Below, piece after piece: positions 40,703 through 53,271 of a stretch of DNA of 64,000 nucleotides. A program made the translations under genes and the position numbers. Numbering within the stretch: position 1 is the stretch's first letter; the number at the start of each line of letters is the position of its first letter. The DNA is taken from contig OY759219.1 of the NCBI GenBank assembly GCA_963662175.1, positions 45,190,675-45,254,674 of the forward strand, given 5' to 3'. Under the pieces are notes generated by a model that saw nothing but the letters and a program-made list of their open reading frames with translations, ran no database searches and had not been told where the DNA came from. The stretch comes from Aradus depressus (lineage: Eukaryota > Arthropoda > Insecta > Hemiptera > Aradidae).

Positions 40703-42515
40703 ACACGTCAGACACATCATCATATTTGGTAGGGGGCTAATTGAGGAAGAGTTACTTGGGAACGTACAGCAGACCAATGTATACTTCAGACACATTACAT
40801 CTTTTGGAGGGGGGCTAATTGAAGAGGAGTTATGTGGGAACGTACAGCAGACCAATGTATACGTCAGACACATTACCTCTTTTGGTGGGGGCTAATTGAA
40901 GAAGAGTTATGTGGGAACGTACAGCAGCCCAACGTACACTTCAGACACATTACCTCTATCGGTGGGGAGCTAATTGTAGAAGAGTAATGTGTGAAGGAAC
41001 AGCAGACCAATGTACACGTCAGACACAATACATCTGTTGGTGGGGTCTAATTGAAGAAGAGTAATGTGGGAACGTGCAGCAGACCAATGTACACGTGAGA
41101 CACATTATCATATTTGGTAGGGGGCTAATTGAGGAAGAGTTAGGTGGGAACGTACAGCAGACCAATGTATACGTCAGACACCTTACCTCTTTTGGTGGGG
41201 AGCTAATTGAAGAAGAGTTATGTGGGAACGTGCAGCAGACCAATGTACACGTCAGACACATTATCATATTTGGTAGGGGGCTAATTGAGGAAGAGTTAGG
41301 TGGGAACGTACAGCAGACCAATGTATACGTCAGACACCTTACCTCTTTTGCTGGGGAGCTAATTGAAGAAGAGTTATGTGTGAAGGAACAGCAGACCAAT
41401 GTACACGTCAGACACATTACCTCTTTTGGTGATGAGCTAATTGAATGAGAGTCATGTGTGAACGAACAGCAGACCAATGTACACGTCAGACACAATACCT
41501 CTTTTGGTGGGGTCCAATTGAAGAAGAGTATAGTGGGAACGTACAGCAGACCAATGTACACGTCAGACACAATACCTCTTTTGGTGGGCGGCTAATTGAA
41601 GATGAGTAATGTAGGAACGTACAGCAGACCAATTGACACGTCAGACACATTACCATATTTGGTAGGGGGCAAATTGAGGAAGAGTTATGTGGGAACGTAC
41701 AGCATACCAATGTACACGTCAGACACTTTACCTCTTTTGGTGGGGTTCTAATTGAAGAAGAGTTATGTGTGAAGGAACAGCAGACCAATGTACACGTCAG
41801 ACACATTACCTCTTTTTGTGGGGAGCTAATTGAAGAAGAGTTATGTGTGAAGGAACAGTAGCCCAATGTACACGTCATACACATTACCTCTTTTGGTATG
41901 GAGCTAATTGAATAAGAGTCATGTGTGAACGAACAGCAGACCAATGTACACGTCAGACACATTAACATTTTTGGTGGGGGGCTAATTGATGAAGAGTTAT
42001 GTGGGAACGTAAAGTAGACCAATGTATACGTCAGACACATTACCTCTTTTGGTGGGGGGCTAGTTGAAGAAGAGTTATGTGGGAACGTACAGCAGACCAA
42101 TGTACACTTTGGGTTTACCGGTTATACGTCAGACACATTACCTCTTTTGGTGGGGGTCTAATTGAAGAAGAGTAATGTGGGAACGTACAGCAGACCAATG
42201 TACACGTCAGACACATTATCATATTTGGTAGGGGGCTAATTGAGGAAGAGTTATTTGGGAACGTACAGCAGACCAATGTATACGTCAGACACATTACCTC
42301 TTTTGGAGGGGGGCTAATTGAAGAGGAGTTATGTGGGAACGTACAGCAGACCAATGTATACGTCAGACACATTACCTCTTTTGGTGGGGGCTAATTGAAG
42401 AAGAGTTATGTGGGAACGTACAGCAGCCCAACGTACACTTCAGACACATTACCTCTATTGGTGGGGAGCTAATTGAAGAAGAGTTATGTGTGAAGGAACA
42501 GCAGACCAATGTACA
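40608..42515 (+). repeat. 1,908-bp tandem duplication, unit 1
   Basis: Begins at the 20-bp insertion at 40,608 and recurs from the insertion at 42,516. Shared landmarks are ggtggtggtctaattg, acacatcatcatatttgg, the gggaacgtgcagcag monomers, the ggtgatgagctaattgaat unit, gaagagtatagtggg and the accaattgacacg monomer. Matching at offset 1,908 runs to about 41,950. It then shifts by one monomer (offset about 1,985), because unit 2 keeps an additional ccttttttggtggggtcc monomer. Confidence 0.85.
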
Positions 42516-44111
42516 CTTTGGGTTTACGGGTTATACGTCAGACACATTACCTCTTTTGGTGGTGGTCTAATTGAAGAAGAGTAATGTGGGAACGTACAGC
42601 AGACCAATGTTCACGTCAGACACATCATCATATTTGGTAGGGGGCTAATTGAGGAAGAGTTACTTGGGAACGTACAGCAGACCAATGTATACTTCAGACA
42701 CATTACCTCTTTTGGAGGGGGGCTAATTGAAGAGGAGTTATGTGGGAACTTACAGCAGACCAATGTATACGTCAGACACATTACCTCTTTTGGTGGGGGC
42801 TAATTGAAGAAGAGTTATGTGGGAACGTACAGCAGCCCAACGTACACTTCAGACACATTACCTCTATCGGTGGGGAGCTAATTGAAGAAGAGTAATGTGT
42901 GAAGGAACAGCAGACCAATGTACACGTCAGACACAATACATCTGTTGGTGGGGTCTAATTGAAGAAGAGTAATGTGGGAACGTGCAGCAGACCAATGTAC
43001 ACGTGAGACACATTATCATATTTGGTAGGGGGCTAATTGAGGAAGAGTTAGGTGGGAACGTACAGCAGACCAATGTATACGTCAGACACCTTACATCTTT
43101 TGGTGGGGAGCTAATTGAGGAAGAGTTATGTGGGAACGTGCAGCAGACCAATGTACACGTCAGACACATTATCATATTTGGTAGGGGACTAATTGAGGAA
43201 GAGTTAGGTGGGAACGTACAGCAGACCAATGTATACGTCAGACACCTTACCTCTTTTGCTGGGGAGCTAATTGAAGAAGAGTTATGTGTGAAGGTACAGC
43301 AGACCAATGTACACGTCAGACACATTACCTCTTTTGGTGATGAGCTAATTGAATGAGAGTCATGTGTGAACGAACAGCAGACCAATGTACACGTCAGACA
43401 CAATACCTCTTTTGGTGGGGTCCAATTGAAGAAGAGTATAGTGGGAACGTACAGCAGACCAATGTACACGTCAGACACAATACCTCTTTTGGTGGGCGGC
43501 TAATTGAAGATGAGTAATGTAGGAACGTACAGCAGACCAATTGACACGTCAGACACATTACCATATTTGGTAGGGGGCAAATTGAGGAAGAGTTATGTGG
43601 GAACGTACAGCATACCAATGTACACGTCAGACACTTTACCTCTTTTGGTGGGGTTCTAATTGAAGAAGAGTTATGTGTGAAGGAACAGCAGACCAATGTA
43701 CACGTCAGACACATTACCTCTTTTTGTGGGGAGCTAATTGAAGAAGAGTTATGTGTGAAGGAACAGTAGCCCAATGTACACGACATACACATTACCTCTT
43801 TTGGTATGGAGCTAATTGAATAAGAGTCATGTGTGAACGAACAGCAGACCAATGTACACGTCAGACACAATACCTTTTTTGGTGGGGTCCAATTGAAGAA
43901 GAGTAATGTGGGAACGTACAGCAGACCAATGTACACGTCAGACACATTAACATTTTTGGTGGGGGGCTAATTGATGAAGAGTTATGTGGGAACGTACAGT
44001 AGACCAATGTATACGTCAGACACATTACCTCTTTTGGTGGGGGGCTAGTTGAAGAAGAGTTATGTGGGAACGTACAGCAGACCAATGTACACTTTGGGTT
44101 TACCGGTTATA
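42516..44111 (+). repeat. 1,908-bp tandem duplication, unit 2
   Basis: Second copy of the 1,908-bp unit, with scattered substitutions such as caatgttcacg near 42,608 and gacatacac near 43,782. It ends with the insertion at 44,092-44,111, whose sequence has the single-base variant accgg in place of acggg. The same variant is at 42,107-42,126 in unit 1, which supports block duplication. Confidence 0.85.
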
Positions 44112-46188
44112 CGTCAGACACATTACCTCTTTTGGTGGGGGTCTAATTGAAGAAGAGTAATGTGGGAACGTACAGCAGGCCAATGTACACGTCAGACACA
44201 TTACCTCTTTTGGTGGGGGCTAATTGAAGAAGAGTTATGTGGGAACGTACAGCAGCCCAACCTACACTTCTGACACATTACCTCTATTGGTGGGGAGCTA
44301 AATGAAGAAGAGTTATGTGTGAAGGAACAGCAGACCAATGTACACGTCAGACACAATACATCTTTTGGTGGGCTCTAATTGAAGAAGAGTTAGGTGGGAA
44401 CGTACTGCAGACCAATGTATACGTCAGACACATTACCACTTTTGGAGGGGGGCTAATTGAAGAGGAGTTATGTGGGAACGCAGAGCAGATCAATGTACAC
44501 GTCAAACACATTACCTCTTTTGGTTGGGGGCTCGTTGAAGAAGAGTTATGTGGGAACGTACACCAGACCAATGTATACATCAGACACCTTACCTCTTTTG
44601 TAGGGGGGCTAATTGAAGAGGAGTTATGTGGGAACGCAGAGCAGATCAATGTATACGTCAGACACATTACCTCTTTTGGTTTGGGGCTAGTTGAAGAAGA
44701 GTTAGGTGGGAACGTACAGCAGACCAATGTACACGTCAAACACATTACCTCTTTTGGTTGGGGGCTCGTTGAAGAAGAGTTAGGTGGGAACGTACAGCAG
44801 ACCAATGTACACGTCAAACACTATACCTCTTTTGGTTGGGGGCTCGTTGAAGAAGAGTTATGTGGGAACGTACAGCAGACCAATGTACACGTCAGAGACA
44901 TTACCTCTTTTGGAGGGGGGCTAATTGAAGAGAAGTTATGTGGGAACGCAGAGCAGATCAATGTACACGTCAGACACAATACCTCTTTTGGTGGGCGGCT
45001 AATTGAAGATGAGTAATGTAGGAACGTACAGCAGACCAATTGACACGTCAGACACATTACCATATTTGGTAGGGGGCAAATTGAGGAAGAGTTATGTGGG
45101 AACGTACAGCATACCAATGTACACGTCAGACACTTTACCTCTTTTGGTGGGGTTCTAATTGAAGAAGAGTTATGTGTGAAGGAACAGCAGACCAATGTAC
45201 ACGTCAGACACATTATCATATTTGGTAGGGGGTTAATTGAGGAAGAGTTATTTGGGAACGTACAGCAGACCAATGTACACGTCAGACACATTACCTCTTT
45301 TGGTGGGGAGCTAATTGAAGAAGAGTTATATGTGAAGGAACAGCAGACCAATGTACACGTCAGACACAATACAACTTTTGGTGGGGTCTAATTGAAGAAG
45401 AGTAATGTGGGAACGTACAGCAGACCAATGTACACGTCAGACACATTATCATATTTGGTAGGGGGCTAATTGAGGAAGAGTTATTTGGAAACGTACAGCA
45501 GACCAATGTATACGTCAGACACATTACCTCTTTTGTTGGGTGGCTAATTGAAGAAGATTTATGTGGGAACGTATAACAGACCAATGTACACGTCAGACAC
45601 ATTACCTCTTTTGGTGGGGGCTAATTGAAGAAGAGTTATGTGGGAACGTACAGCAGCCCAACGTACACTTCAGACACATTACCTATTTTGGTTGGGGGCT
45701 CGTTGAAGAAGAGTTTTGTGGGAACGTATAGTAGACCAATGCACACGTCAGACACATTACCTCTTAGTGGGGGGCTAATTGAAGAAGAGTTAGGTGGGAA
45801 CGAACAGCAGACCAATGTACACGTCAAACACATTACCTCTTTTGGTGGGGTCTAATTGAAGAAGAGTTAGGTGGGAACGTACTGCAGACCAATGTATACG
45901 TCAGACACATTACCACTTTTGGAGGGAGGCTAATTGAAGAGGAGTTATGTGGGAACGCAGAGCAGATCAATGTACACGTCAAACACATTACCTCTTTTGG
46001 TTGGGAGCTCGTTGAAGAAGAGTTATGTGGGAACGTACACCAGACCAATGTATACATCAGACACATTACCTCTTTTGTAGGGGGGCTAATTGAAGAGGAG
46101 TTATGTGGGAACGTACAGCATACCAATGTACACGTCAGACACTTTACCTCTTTTGGTGGGGTTCTAATTGAAGAAGAGTTATGTGTGA
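44112..46188 (+). repeat. Segment rich in gcagagcagatc monomers
   Basis: Introduces the gggaacgcagagcagatc and gggggctcgttgaagaag monomers that characterise the right end of the array. Almost all monomers from 44,315 to 45,016 are 78 bp and stop-free, so the + strand is open for 233 codons (about nine 26-codon units). This is a consequence of repeat length, not evidence of a gene. A clipped monomer, acctcttagtggggggc, lies near 45,762. Confidence 0.78.
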
Positions 46189-49100
46189 AGGAACAGCAGA
46201 CCAATGTACACGTCAGACACATTACCTCTTTTTGTGGGGAGCTAATTGAAGAAGATTTATGTGTGAAGGAACAGTAGCCCAATGTACACGTCATACACAT
46301 TACCTCTTTTGGTATGGAGCTAATTGAATAAGAGTCATGTGTGAACGAACAGCAGACCAATGTACACGTCAGACACAATACCTTTTTTGGTGGGGTCCAA
46401 TTGAAGAAGAGTAATGTGGGAACGTACAGCAGACCAATGTACACGTCAGACACATTAACATTTTTGGTGGGGGGCTAATTGATGAAGAGTAATGTGGGAA
46501 CGTACAGCAGACCAATGTATACGTCAGACACATTACCTCTTTTGGTGGGGGGCTAGTTGAAGAAGAGTTATGTGGGAACGTACAGCAGACCAATGTACAC
46601 GTCAGACACAATACCTTTTTTGGTGGGGTCCAATTGAAGAAGAGTAATGTGGGAACGTACAGCAGACCAATGTACACGTCAGACACATTAACATTTTTGG
46701 TGGGGGGCTAATTGATGAAGAGTAATGTGGGAACGTACAGCAGACCAATGTATACGTCAGACACATTACCTCTTTTGGTGGGGGGCTAGTTGAAGAAGAG
46801 TTATGTGGGAACGTACAGCAGACCAATGTACACTTTGGGTTTACGGGTTATACGTCAGACACATTACCTCTTTTGGTGGGGGTCTAATTGAAGAAGAGTA
46901 ATGTGGGAACGTACAGCAGACCAATGTACACGTCAGACACATTATCATATTTGGTAGGGGGCTAATTGAGGAAGAGTTATTTGGGAACGTACAGCAGACC
47001 ACTGTATACGTCAGACACATTACCTCTTTTGGAGGGGGGCTAATTGAAGAGGAGTTATGTGGGAACGTACAGCAGACCAATGTATACGTCAGACACATTA
47101 CCTCTTTTGGTGATGGCTAATTGAAGAAGAGTTATGTGGGAACGTACAGCAGCCCAACGTACACTTCAGACACATTACCTCTATTGGTGGGGAGCTAATT
47201 GAAGAAGAGTTATGTGTGAAGGAACAGCAGACCAATGTACACGTCAGACACAATACATCTTTTGGTGGGGTCTAATTGAAGAAGAGTAATGTGGGAACGT
47301 ACAGCAGACCAATGTACACGTCAGACACATTATCATATTTTGTAGGGGACTAATTGAGGAAGAGTTATTTGGGAACGTACAGCAGACCAATGTATACGTC
47401 AGACACATTACCTCTTTTGTTGGGTGGCTATTGAAGAAGATTTATGTGGGAACGTATAGCAGACCAATGTACACGTCAGACACATTACCTCTTTTGGTGG
47501 GGGCTAATTGAAGAAGAGTTATGTGGGAACGTACAGCAGCCCAACGTACACTTCAGACACATTACCTATTTTGGTTGGGGGCTCGTTGAAGAAGAGTTAG
47601 GTGGGAACGTACAGCAGACCAATGTACACGTCAAACACATTACCTCTTTTGGTTGGGGGCTCGTTGAAGAAGAGTTAGGTGGGAACGAACAGCAGACCAA
47701 TGTACACGTCAAACACATTACCTCTTTTGGTGGGGTCTAATTGAAGAAGAGTTAGGTGGGAACGTACTGCAGACCAATGTATACGTGAGACACATTACCA
47801 CTTTTGGAGGGGGGCTAATTGAAGAGGAGTTATGTCGGAACGCAGTGCAGATCAATGTACACGTCAAACACATTACCTCTTTTGGTTGGGGGCTCGTTGA
47901 AGAAGAGTTATGTGGGAACGTACACCAGACCAACGTATACATCAGACACATTACCTCTTTTGTAGGGGGGCTAAATGAAGAGGAGTTATGTGGGAACGTA
48001 CAGCATACCAATGTACACGTCAGACACTTTACCTCTTTTGGTGGGGTTCTAATTGAAGAAGAGTTATGTGTGAAGGAACAGCAGACCAATGTACACGTCA
48101 GACACAATACCTTTTTTGGTGGGGTCCAATTGAAGAAGAGTAATGTGAGAACGTACAGCAGACCAATGTACACGTCAGACACATTAACATTTTTGGTGGG
48201 GGGCTAATTGATGAAGAGTTATGTGGGAACGTACAGTAGAGCAATGTATACGTCAGACACATTACCTCTTTTGGTGGGGGGCTAGTTGAAGAAGAGTTAT
48301 GTGGGAACGTACAGCAGACCAATGTACACTTTGGGTTTACGGGTTATACGTCAGACACATTACCTCTTTTGGTGGGGGTCTAATTGAAGAAGAGTAATGT
48401 GGGAACGTACAGCAGACCAATGTACACGTCAGACACAATACATCTTTTGGTGGGGTCTAATTGAAGAAGAGTAATGTGGGAACGTACAGCAGACCAATGT
48501 ACACGTCAGACACATTATCATATTTGGTAGGGGGCTAATTGAGGAAGAGTTATTTGGGAACGTACAGCAGACCAATGTATACGTCAGACACATTACCTCT
48601 TTTGTTGGGTGGCTATTGAAGAAGATTTATGTGGGAACGTATAGCAGACCAATGTACACGTCAGACACATTACCTCTTTTGGTGGGGGCTAATTGAAGAA
48701 GAGTTATGTGGGAACGTACAGCAGCCCAACGTACACTTCAGACACATTACCTATTTTGGTTGGGGGCTCGTTGAAGAAGAGTTAGGTGGGAACGTACAGC
48801 AGACCAATGTACACGTCAAACACATTACCTCTTTTGGTTGGGGGCTCGTTGAAGAAGAGTTAGGTGGGAACGAACAGCAGACCAATGTACACGTCAGACA
48901 CAATACCTTTTTTGGTGGGGTCCAATTGAAGAAGAGTAATGTGAGAACGTACAGCAGACCAATGTACACGTCAGACACATTAACATTTTTGGTGGGGGGC
49001 TAATTGATGAAGAGTTATGTGGGAACGTACAGTAGAGCAATGTATACGTCAGACACATTACCTCTTTTGGTGGGGGGCTAGTTGAAGAAGAGTTATGTGG

Positions 49101-49231
49101 GAACGTACAGCAGACCAATGTACACTTTGGGTTTACGGGTTATACGTCAGACACATTACCTCTTTTGGTGGGGGTCTAATTGAAGAAGAGTAATGTGGGA
49201 ACGTACAGCAGACCAATGTACACGTCAGACA
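46189..49231 (+). repeat. HOR block R, copy 1
   Basis: 3,043 bp that recur at 50,229-53,271 at offset 4,040. Landmarks are insertion monomers at 46,833, 48,329 and 49,125 (copies at 50,873, 52,369 and 53,165), ggtgatggctaattg near 47,110, gtcggaacgcagtgcag near 47,835 and gtagagcaatg near 48,236. A local three-monomer (233-bp) duplication lies at about 46,369-46,830. Confidence 0.88.
48329..49124 (+). repeat. Type 796-bp ten-monomer higher-order unit
   Basis: The best-defined HOR unit, taken from one 20-bp insertion monomer to the next. It consists of ten monomers plus the 20-bp insertion. Exact 796-bp steps occur between insertions at 48,329/49,125/49,921, 52,369/53,165, 55,536/56,332/57,128 and 58,409/59,205/60,001. 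Fixed internal order includes acaatacatcttttgg, acattatcatatttgg, ttgttgggtggctattg, cagcccaacg, two ggggctcgttgaag monomers, ggtccaattgaagaag and gtagagcaatg. Confidence 0.88.
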
Positions 49232-50228
49232 CAATACATCTTTTGGTGGGGTCTAATTGAAGAAGAGTAATGTGGGAACGTACAGCAGACCAATGTACAC
49301 GTCAGACACATTATCATATTTGGTAGGGGGCTAATTGAGGAAGAGTTATTTGGGAACGTACAGCAGACCAATGTATACGTCAGACACATTACCTCTTTTG
49401 TTGGGTGGCTATTGAAGAAGATTTATGTGGGAACGTATAGCAGACCAATGTACACGTCAGACACATTACCTCTTTTGGTGGGGGCTAATTGAAGAAGAGT
49501 TATGTGGGAACGTACAGCAGCCCAACGTACACTTCAGACACATTACCTATTTTGGTTGGGGGCTCGTTGAAGAAGAGTTAGGTGGGAACGTACAGCAGAC
49601 CAATGTACACGTCAAACACATTACCTCTTTTGGTTGGGGGCTCGTTGAAGAAGAGTTAGGTGGGAACGAACAGCAGACCAATGTACACGTCAAACACATT
49701 ACCTCTTTTGGTGGGGTCCAATTGAAGAAGAGTAATGTGAGAACGTACAGCAGACCAATGTACACGTCAGACACATTAACATTTTTGGTGGGGGGCTAAT
49801 TGATGAAGAGTTATGTGGGAACGTACAGTAGAGCAATGTATACGTCAGACACATTACCTCTTTTGGTGGGGGGCTAGTTGAAGAAGAGTTATGTGGGAAC
49901 GTACAGCAGACCAATGTACACTTTGGGTTTACGGGTTATACGTCAGACACATTACCTCTTTTGGTGGGGGTCTAATTGAAGAAGAGTAATGTGGGAACGT
50001 ACAGCAGACCAATGTACACGTCAGACACATTATCATATTTGGTAGGGGGTAATTGAGGAAGAGTTATTTGGGAACGTACAGCAGACCAATGTATACGTCA
50101 GACACATTACCTCTTTTGGAGGGGGGCTAATTGAAGAGGAGTTATGTGGGAACGTACAGCAGACCAATGTATACGTCAGACACATTACCTCTTTTGGTGG
50201 GGGCTAATTGAAGAAGAGTTATGTGGGA
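49232..50228 (+). repeat. Extra 796-bp unit between copies of block R
   Basis: Largely one more copy of the 796-bp ten-monomer unit, with its insertion at 49,921-49,940, exactly 796 bp after the one at 49,125. Its end carries a ggtagggggtaattg monomer that has lost ct near 50,041, then joins gtgggaaggaacagcag at the start of block R copy 2. Confidence 0.82.
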
Positions 50229-53200
50229 AGGAACAGCAGACCAATGTACACGTCAGACACATTACCTCTTTTTGTGGGGAGCTAATTGAAGAAGATTTAT
50301 GTGTGAAGGAACAGTAGCCCAATGTACACGTCATACACATTACCTCTTTTGGTATGGAGCTAATTGAATAAGAGTCATGTGTGAACGAACAGCAGACCAA
50401 TGTACACGTCAGACACAATACCTTTTTTGGTGGGGTCCAATTGAAGAAGAGTAATGTGGGAACGTACAGCAGACCAATGTACACGTCAGACACATTAACA
50501 TTTTTGGTGGGGGGCTAATTGATGAAGAGTAATGTGGGAACGTACAGCAGACCAATGTATACGTCAGACACATTACCTCTTTTGGTGGGGGGCTAGTTGA
50601 AGAAGAGTTATGTGGGAACGTACAGCAGACCAATGTACACGTCAGACACAATACCTTTTTTGGTGGGGTCCAATTGAAGAAGAGTAATGTGGGAACGTAC
50701 AGCAGACCAATGTACACGTCAGACACATTAACATTTTTGGTGGGGGGCTAATTGATGAAGAGTAATGTGGGAACGTACAGCAGACCAATGTATACGTCAG
50801 ACACATTACCTCTTTTGGTGGGGGGCTAGTTGAAGAAGAGTTATGTGGGAACGTACAGCAGACCAATGTACACTTTGGGTTTACGGGTTATACGTCAGAC
50901 ACATTACCTCTTTTGGTGGGGGTCTAATTGAAGAAGAGTAATGTGGGAACGTACAGCAGACCAATGTACACGTCAGACACATTATCATATTTGGTAGGGG
51001 GCTAATTGAGGAAGAGTTATTTGGGAACGTACAGCAGACCACTGTATACGTCAGACACATTACCTCTTTTGGAGGGGGGCTAATTGAAGAGGAGTTATGT
51101 GGGAACGTACAGCAGACCAATGTATACGTCAGACACATTACCTCTTTTGGTGATGGCTAATTGAAGAAGAGTTATGTGGGAACGTACAGCAGCCCAACGT
51201 ACACTTCAGACACATTACCTCTATTGGTGGGGAGCTAATTGAAGAAGAGTTATGTGTGAAGGAACAGCAGACCAATGTACACGTCAGACACAATACATCT
51301 TTTGGTGGGGTCTAATTGAAGAAGAGTAATGTGGGAACGTACAGCAGACCAATGTACACGTCAGACACATTATCATATTTTGTAGGGGGCTAATTGAGGA
51401 AGAGTTATTTGGGAACGTACAGCAGACCAATGTATACGTCAGACACATTACCTCTTTTGTTGGGTGGCTATTGAAGAAGATTTATGTGGGAACGTATAGC
51501 AGACCAATGTACACGTCAGACACATTACCTCTTTTGGTGGGGGCTAATTGAAGAAGAGTTATGTGGGAACGTACAGCAGCCCAACGTACACTTCAGACAC
51601 ATTACCTATTTTGGTTGGGGGCTCGTTGAAGAAGAGTTAGGTGGGAACGTACAGCAGACCAATGTACACGTCAAACACATTACCTCTTTTGGTTGGGGGC
51701 TCGTTGAAGAAGAGTTAGGTGGGAACGAACAGCAGACCAATGTACACGTCAAACACATTACCTCTTTTGGTGGGGTCTAATTGAAGAAGAGTTAGGTGGG
51801 AACGTACTGCAGACCAATGTATACGTGAGACACATTACCACTTTTGGAGGGGGGCTAATTGAAGAGGAGTTATGTCGGAACGCAGTGCAGATCAATGTAC
51901 ACGTCAAACACATTACCTCTTTTGGTTGGGGGCTCGTTGAAGAAGAGTTATGTGGGAACGTACACCAGACCAACGTATACATCAGACACATTACCTCTTT
52001 TGTAGGGGGGCTAAATGAAGAGGAGTTATGTGGGAACGTACAGCATACCAATGTACACGTCAGACACTTTACCTCTTTTGGTGGGGTTCTAATTGAAGAA
52101 GAGTTATGTGTGAAGGAACAGCAGACCAATGTACACGTCAGACACAATACCTTTTTTGGTGCGGTCCAATTGAAGAAGAGTAATGTGAGAACGTACAGCA
52201 GACCAATGTACACGTCAGACACATTAACATTTTTGGTGGGGGGCTAATTGATGAAGAGTTATGTGGGAACGTACAGTAGAGCAATGTATACGTCAGACAC
52301 ATTACCTCTTTTGGTGGGGGGCTAGTTGAAGAAGAGTTATGTGGGAACGTACAGCAGACCAATGTACACTTTGGGTTTACGGGTTATACGTCAGACACAT
52401 TACCTCATTTGGTGGGGGTCTAATTGAAGAAGAGTAATGTGGGAACGTACAGCAGACCAATGTACACGTCAGACACAATACATCTTTTGGTGGGGTCTAA
52501 TTGAAGAAGAGTAATGTGGGAACGTACAGCAGACCAATGTACACGTCAGACACATTATCATATTTGGTAGGGGGCTAATTGAGGAAGAGTTATTTGGGAA
52601 CGTACAGCAGACCAATGTATACGTCAGACACATTACCTCTTTTGTTGGGTGGCTATTGAAGAAGATTTATGTGGGAACGTATAGCAGACCAATGTACACG
52701 TCAGACACATTACCTCTTTTGGTGGGGGCTAATTGAAGAAGAGTTATGTGGGAACGTACAGCAGCCCAACGTACACTTCAGACACATTACCTATTTTGGT
52801 TGGGGGCTCGTTGAAGAAGAGTTAGGTGGGAACGTACAGCAGACCAATGTACACGTCAAACACATTACCTCTTTTGGTTGGGGGCTCGTTGAAGAAGAGT
52901 TAGGTGGGAACGAACAGCAGACCAATGTACACGTCAGACACAATACCTTTTTTGGTGGGGTCCAATTGAAGAAGAGTAATGTGAGAACGTACAGCAGACC
53001 AATGTACACGTCAGACACATTAACATTTTTGGTGGGGGGCTAATTGATAAAGAGTTATGTGGGAACGTACAGTAGAGCAATGTATACGTCAGACACATTA
53101 CCTCTTTTGGTGGGGGGCTAGTTGAAGAAGAGTTATGTGGGAACGTACAGCAGACCAATGTACACTTTGGGTTTACGGGTTATACGTCAGACACATTACC

Positions 53201-53271
53201 TCTTTTGGTGGGGGTCTAATTGAAGAAGAGTAATGTGGGAACGTACAGCAGACCAATGTACACGTCAGACA
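50229..53271 (+). repeat. HOR block R, copy 2
   Basis: Copy of 46,189-49,231 with only scattered differences, for example ttttttggtgcggtcc near 52,155 and acctcatttggtggggg near 52,401. The match ends where this copy reads acacattatcat and copy 1 reads acacaatacatc. The sequence then continues like 50,028 onward (offset 3,244). Confidence 0.88.

Noticed and set aside
44315..45016. + strand 233-codon open frame of 26-residue repeats (GLIEEELCGN...)
   Set aside because: It follows from nine consecutive 78-bp stop-free monomers. The minus strand is also open over much of the same stretch, the frame breaks in most of the array, and there is no start context, signal peptide, non-repeat domain or recognisable family.
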